NCBI GenBank assembly: GCA_017938645.1
Contig: JAGBBE010000037.1
Coordinates: forward strand, 1-6,993
Length of the DNA stretch: 6,993 nt
Source: Clostridia bacterium
GTDB taxonomy: Bacteria; Bacillota_A; Clostridia; Christensenellales; Aristaeellaceae
Reading direction: 5' to 3'
Made by a program: the position numbers and the translations under genes. This document shows, piece after piece, positions 5,917 to 6,993 of the stretch. The number at the start of each line of letters is the position of its first letter. Within the stretch, counting starts at the first letter, position 1. The notes beneath the pieces are model-generated. The model searched no databases. It saw only the letters and a program-made list of their open reading frames with translations, and had not been told where the DNA came from.

Positions 5917-5922
5917 TCCAAA

Positions 5923-5956
5923 AAAGGAGCGTTCCCCGCTTTGGGAACGCCCCTTT
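5923..5956 (-). terminator. Strong rho-independent terminator after the symporter gene
   Basis: In minus-strand RNA a 14-bp stem (5956-5943 with 5936-5923, one G-U pair) closes a 6-nt loop and merges into a run of six U (5925-5920). It begins 14 nt beyond the symporter stop codon (5971-5973). This is the clearest terminator in the window and should uncouple the symporter transcript from GH2. Confidence 0.9.
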
Positions 5957-5970
5957 GGATACGGGGAAAA

Positions 5971-6993
5971 TCAGGCCTTGGCTTCGTGACGAGCCTTGAG
6001 TTCGTCGTTCATCTTCTTCAGGCTCTTCTTGTCCAGGTTGAAGATCAGGCCCAGGCCCACAAACTGCATCACAGCGCTCAGCAGGTAGAGACCAGCCACG
6101 AGATAACGCATGTTCAGAGCAGTCTGAGCAGTCTGGTCAGCACCCAGAGTGCCAACATAGCCCAGCCAGGTCATCACGACCAGAGCCAGAGCGGGGCCGA
6201 CGCCCTGAGCCAGCTTGCGGAAGAAGGAGTGCAGAGCATACACAGTGCCTTCCTCGCGGTTGCCGGTCTTCCACTCGTTGTAGTCGATAGCGTCGCCCAT
6301 CATGGCCCAGGACACGGTGGAATAAATGCCCATGCCCAGGGAGTTGATCAGCTGGCAGACAACATAGATGCCCAGGCCCTTGCTGTCGGGAGTGATGGGG
6401 AGAATCAGCATCAGAGCGCAAGCGGCCACAGAGCACAGAGAGCCGATAGTCGCCAGCTCCTTCTTGCCGTACTTGTTAACCATCTTGCGGGCAAGGGGAG
6501 TGAACACGATGATCGGGATCATGGCGAACATGGATACCAGGCCGGAGATCTGCGCATTCTTGAAGTAGGACTGGAACATAACGGTCACGGCAGTGGCAGC
6601 GCCCTGCTGGCCGATGAACATACCCATGGCGGCAATGGTAGCGCCCACGGCGGGACGGTTCTTGATGAAGTTGCCCATGGCCTTCACCACGTTGAACTTG
6701 GGCTGTTCTTCATTCAGGGTCACGTCGGTTTCCACGCGGATGACGGTGTTCTTGATCATGAACTGGAAGCACAGGAAGCCCAGGAAGCCCATCAGCAGAG
6801 CGGCGAAGAACACGCGCTCGCCAACCAGCTGGTTGTTGGCATCATAGATGATCATGGGCAGGATGACCATGGGAGCCATATTGCCAACCAGAGAACCCAC
6901 AGAGCGCCAGGCAGACAGAGCAGCACGGTCGCCGGCGTTGTCGGAGATCAGGCCCAGCAGAGAGCCGTAGGGCACGTTGGCCACGGTGTAGAA
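5971..6993 (-). CDS. GPH-family sugar:cation symporter (MelB/UidB/XylP-like), N-terminus off the right edge
   Basis: The visible 340 residues are the C-terminal three quarters of a glycoside-pentoside-hexuronide:cation symporter; the reading frame stays open to base 6993. A GTG at 6982-6984 could be read as a start, but it sits inside the family's conserved VPYGSL loop and TTC-TAC-ACC continues in frame, so the true start is outside the window. The family signature loop (VPYGSL, then SD, then DRAAL and WR) and the later motif GDAIDYNEWKTGNREEG are both clear. About eight membrane segments are visible out of the usual twelve. The protein would import a sugar or glycoside with H+, Na+ or Li+. 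The adjacent cytoplasmic GH2 suggests a beta-galactoside, beta-glucuronide or similar as cargo; this is inference. The short, charged C-terminal tail (DKKSLKKMNDELKARHEAKA) is cytoplasmic. Every lysine in that tail is AAG. A strong terminator follows 14 nt after the stop. Confidence 0.92.
   Translation of the reverse strand, partial: FYTVANVPYGSLLGLISDNAGDRAALSAWRSVGSLVGNMAPMVILPMIIYDANNQLVGERVFFAALLMGFLGFLCFQFMIKNTVIRVETDVTLNEEQPKFNVVKAMGNFIKNRPAVGATIAAMGMFIGQQGAATAVTVMFQSYFKNAQISGLVSMFAMIPIIVFTPLARKMVNKYGKKELATIGSLCSVAACALMLILPITPDSKGLGIYVVCQLINSLGMGIYSTVSWAMMGDAIDYNEWKTGNREEGTVYALHSFFRKLAQGVGPALALVVMTWLGYVGTLGADQTAQTALNMRYLVAGLYLLSAVMQFVGLGLIFNLDKKSLKKMNDELKARHEAKA

Noticed and set aside
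6982..6984. GTG as the start of a short symporter
   Set aside because: It falls inside the conserved GPH loop; the frame continues upstream to the window edge, so the gene is simply cut by the window.

Overview
This window looks like a chromosomal segment from a fermentative, carbohydrate-using Bacillota (Firmicutes), most likely a gut or rumen Clostridia-type anaerobe. The reasons are strong AGGAGG-type ribosome sites, vegetative promoters with 17-bp spacers, a GPH-family sugar symporter next to a cytoplasmic family 2 glycosidase, and moderate GC. No rRNA, tRNA, CRISPR array, insertion sequence or defence system is visible. The taxonomic call is inference only.

Layout, left to right. Positions 1-110 (39 of 110 bases are G or C, 35% by count) hold the AT-rich 3' remnant of a plus-strand gene that resembles a piece of a GH10 endoxylanase. 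It breaks off exactly at the foot of a GC-rich hairpin (114-135). All other genes are on the minus strand. Positions 142-3354, read right to left, form one compact operon: ABC ATPase, two ABC-2/DUF990-like permeases, and a class I SAM-dependent methyltransferase. Gaps are only 4 to 26 nt, and two Shine-Dalgarno sites overlap or lie inside the end of the upstream gene. The operon has a good promoter (3473-3501), a structured leader of about 110 nt and a small inverted repeat just before the ATPase ribosome site.

Positions 3562-5817 encode a 751-residue GH2 glycosidase with both catalytic glutamates and an unusual methionine-rich C-terminal tail. Positions 5971-6993 encode most of a GPH:cation symporter that runs off the right edge. 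A textbook terminator (5923-5956) sits after the symporter. A well-formed promoter (5872-5900) then restarts transcription for GH2, so the two genes can be expressed separately although they probably serve one pathway: import of a glycoside or oligosaccharide, then cytoplasmic cleavage.

The GH2/symporter pair uses almost only AAG for lysine and avoids TTA, CTA and TCA codons. The ABC/methyltransferase operon uses AAA freely. This separates a strongly codon-optimised metabolic locus from an ordinary one.

I found no clear new molecular system. The most notable items are the abrupt GH10-like junction at about 109-114, the GH2 C-terminal tail, and the ABC exporter operon with a co-transcribed methyltransferase and structured leader.
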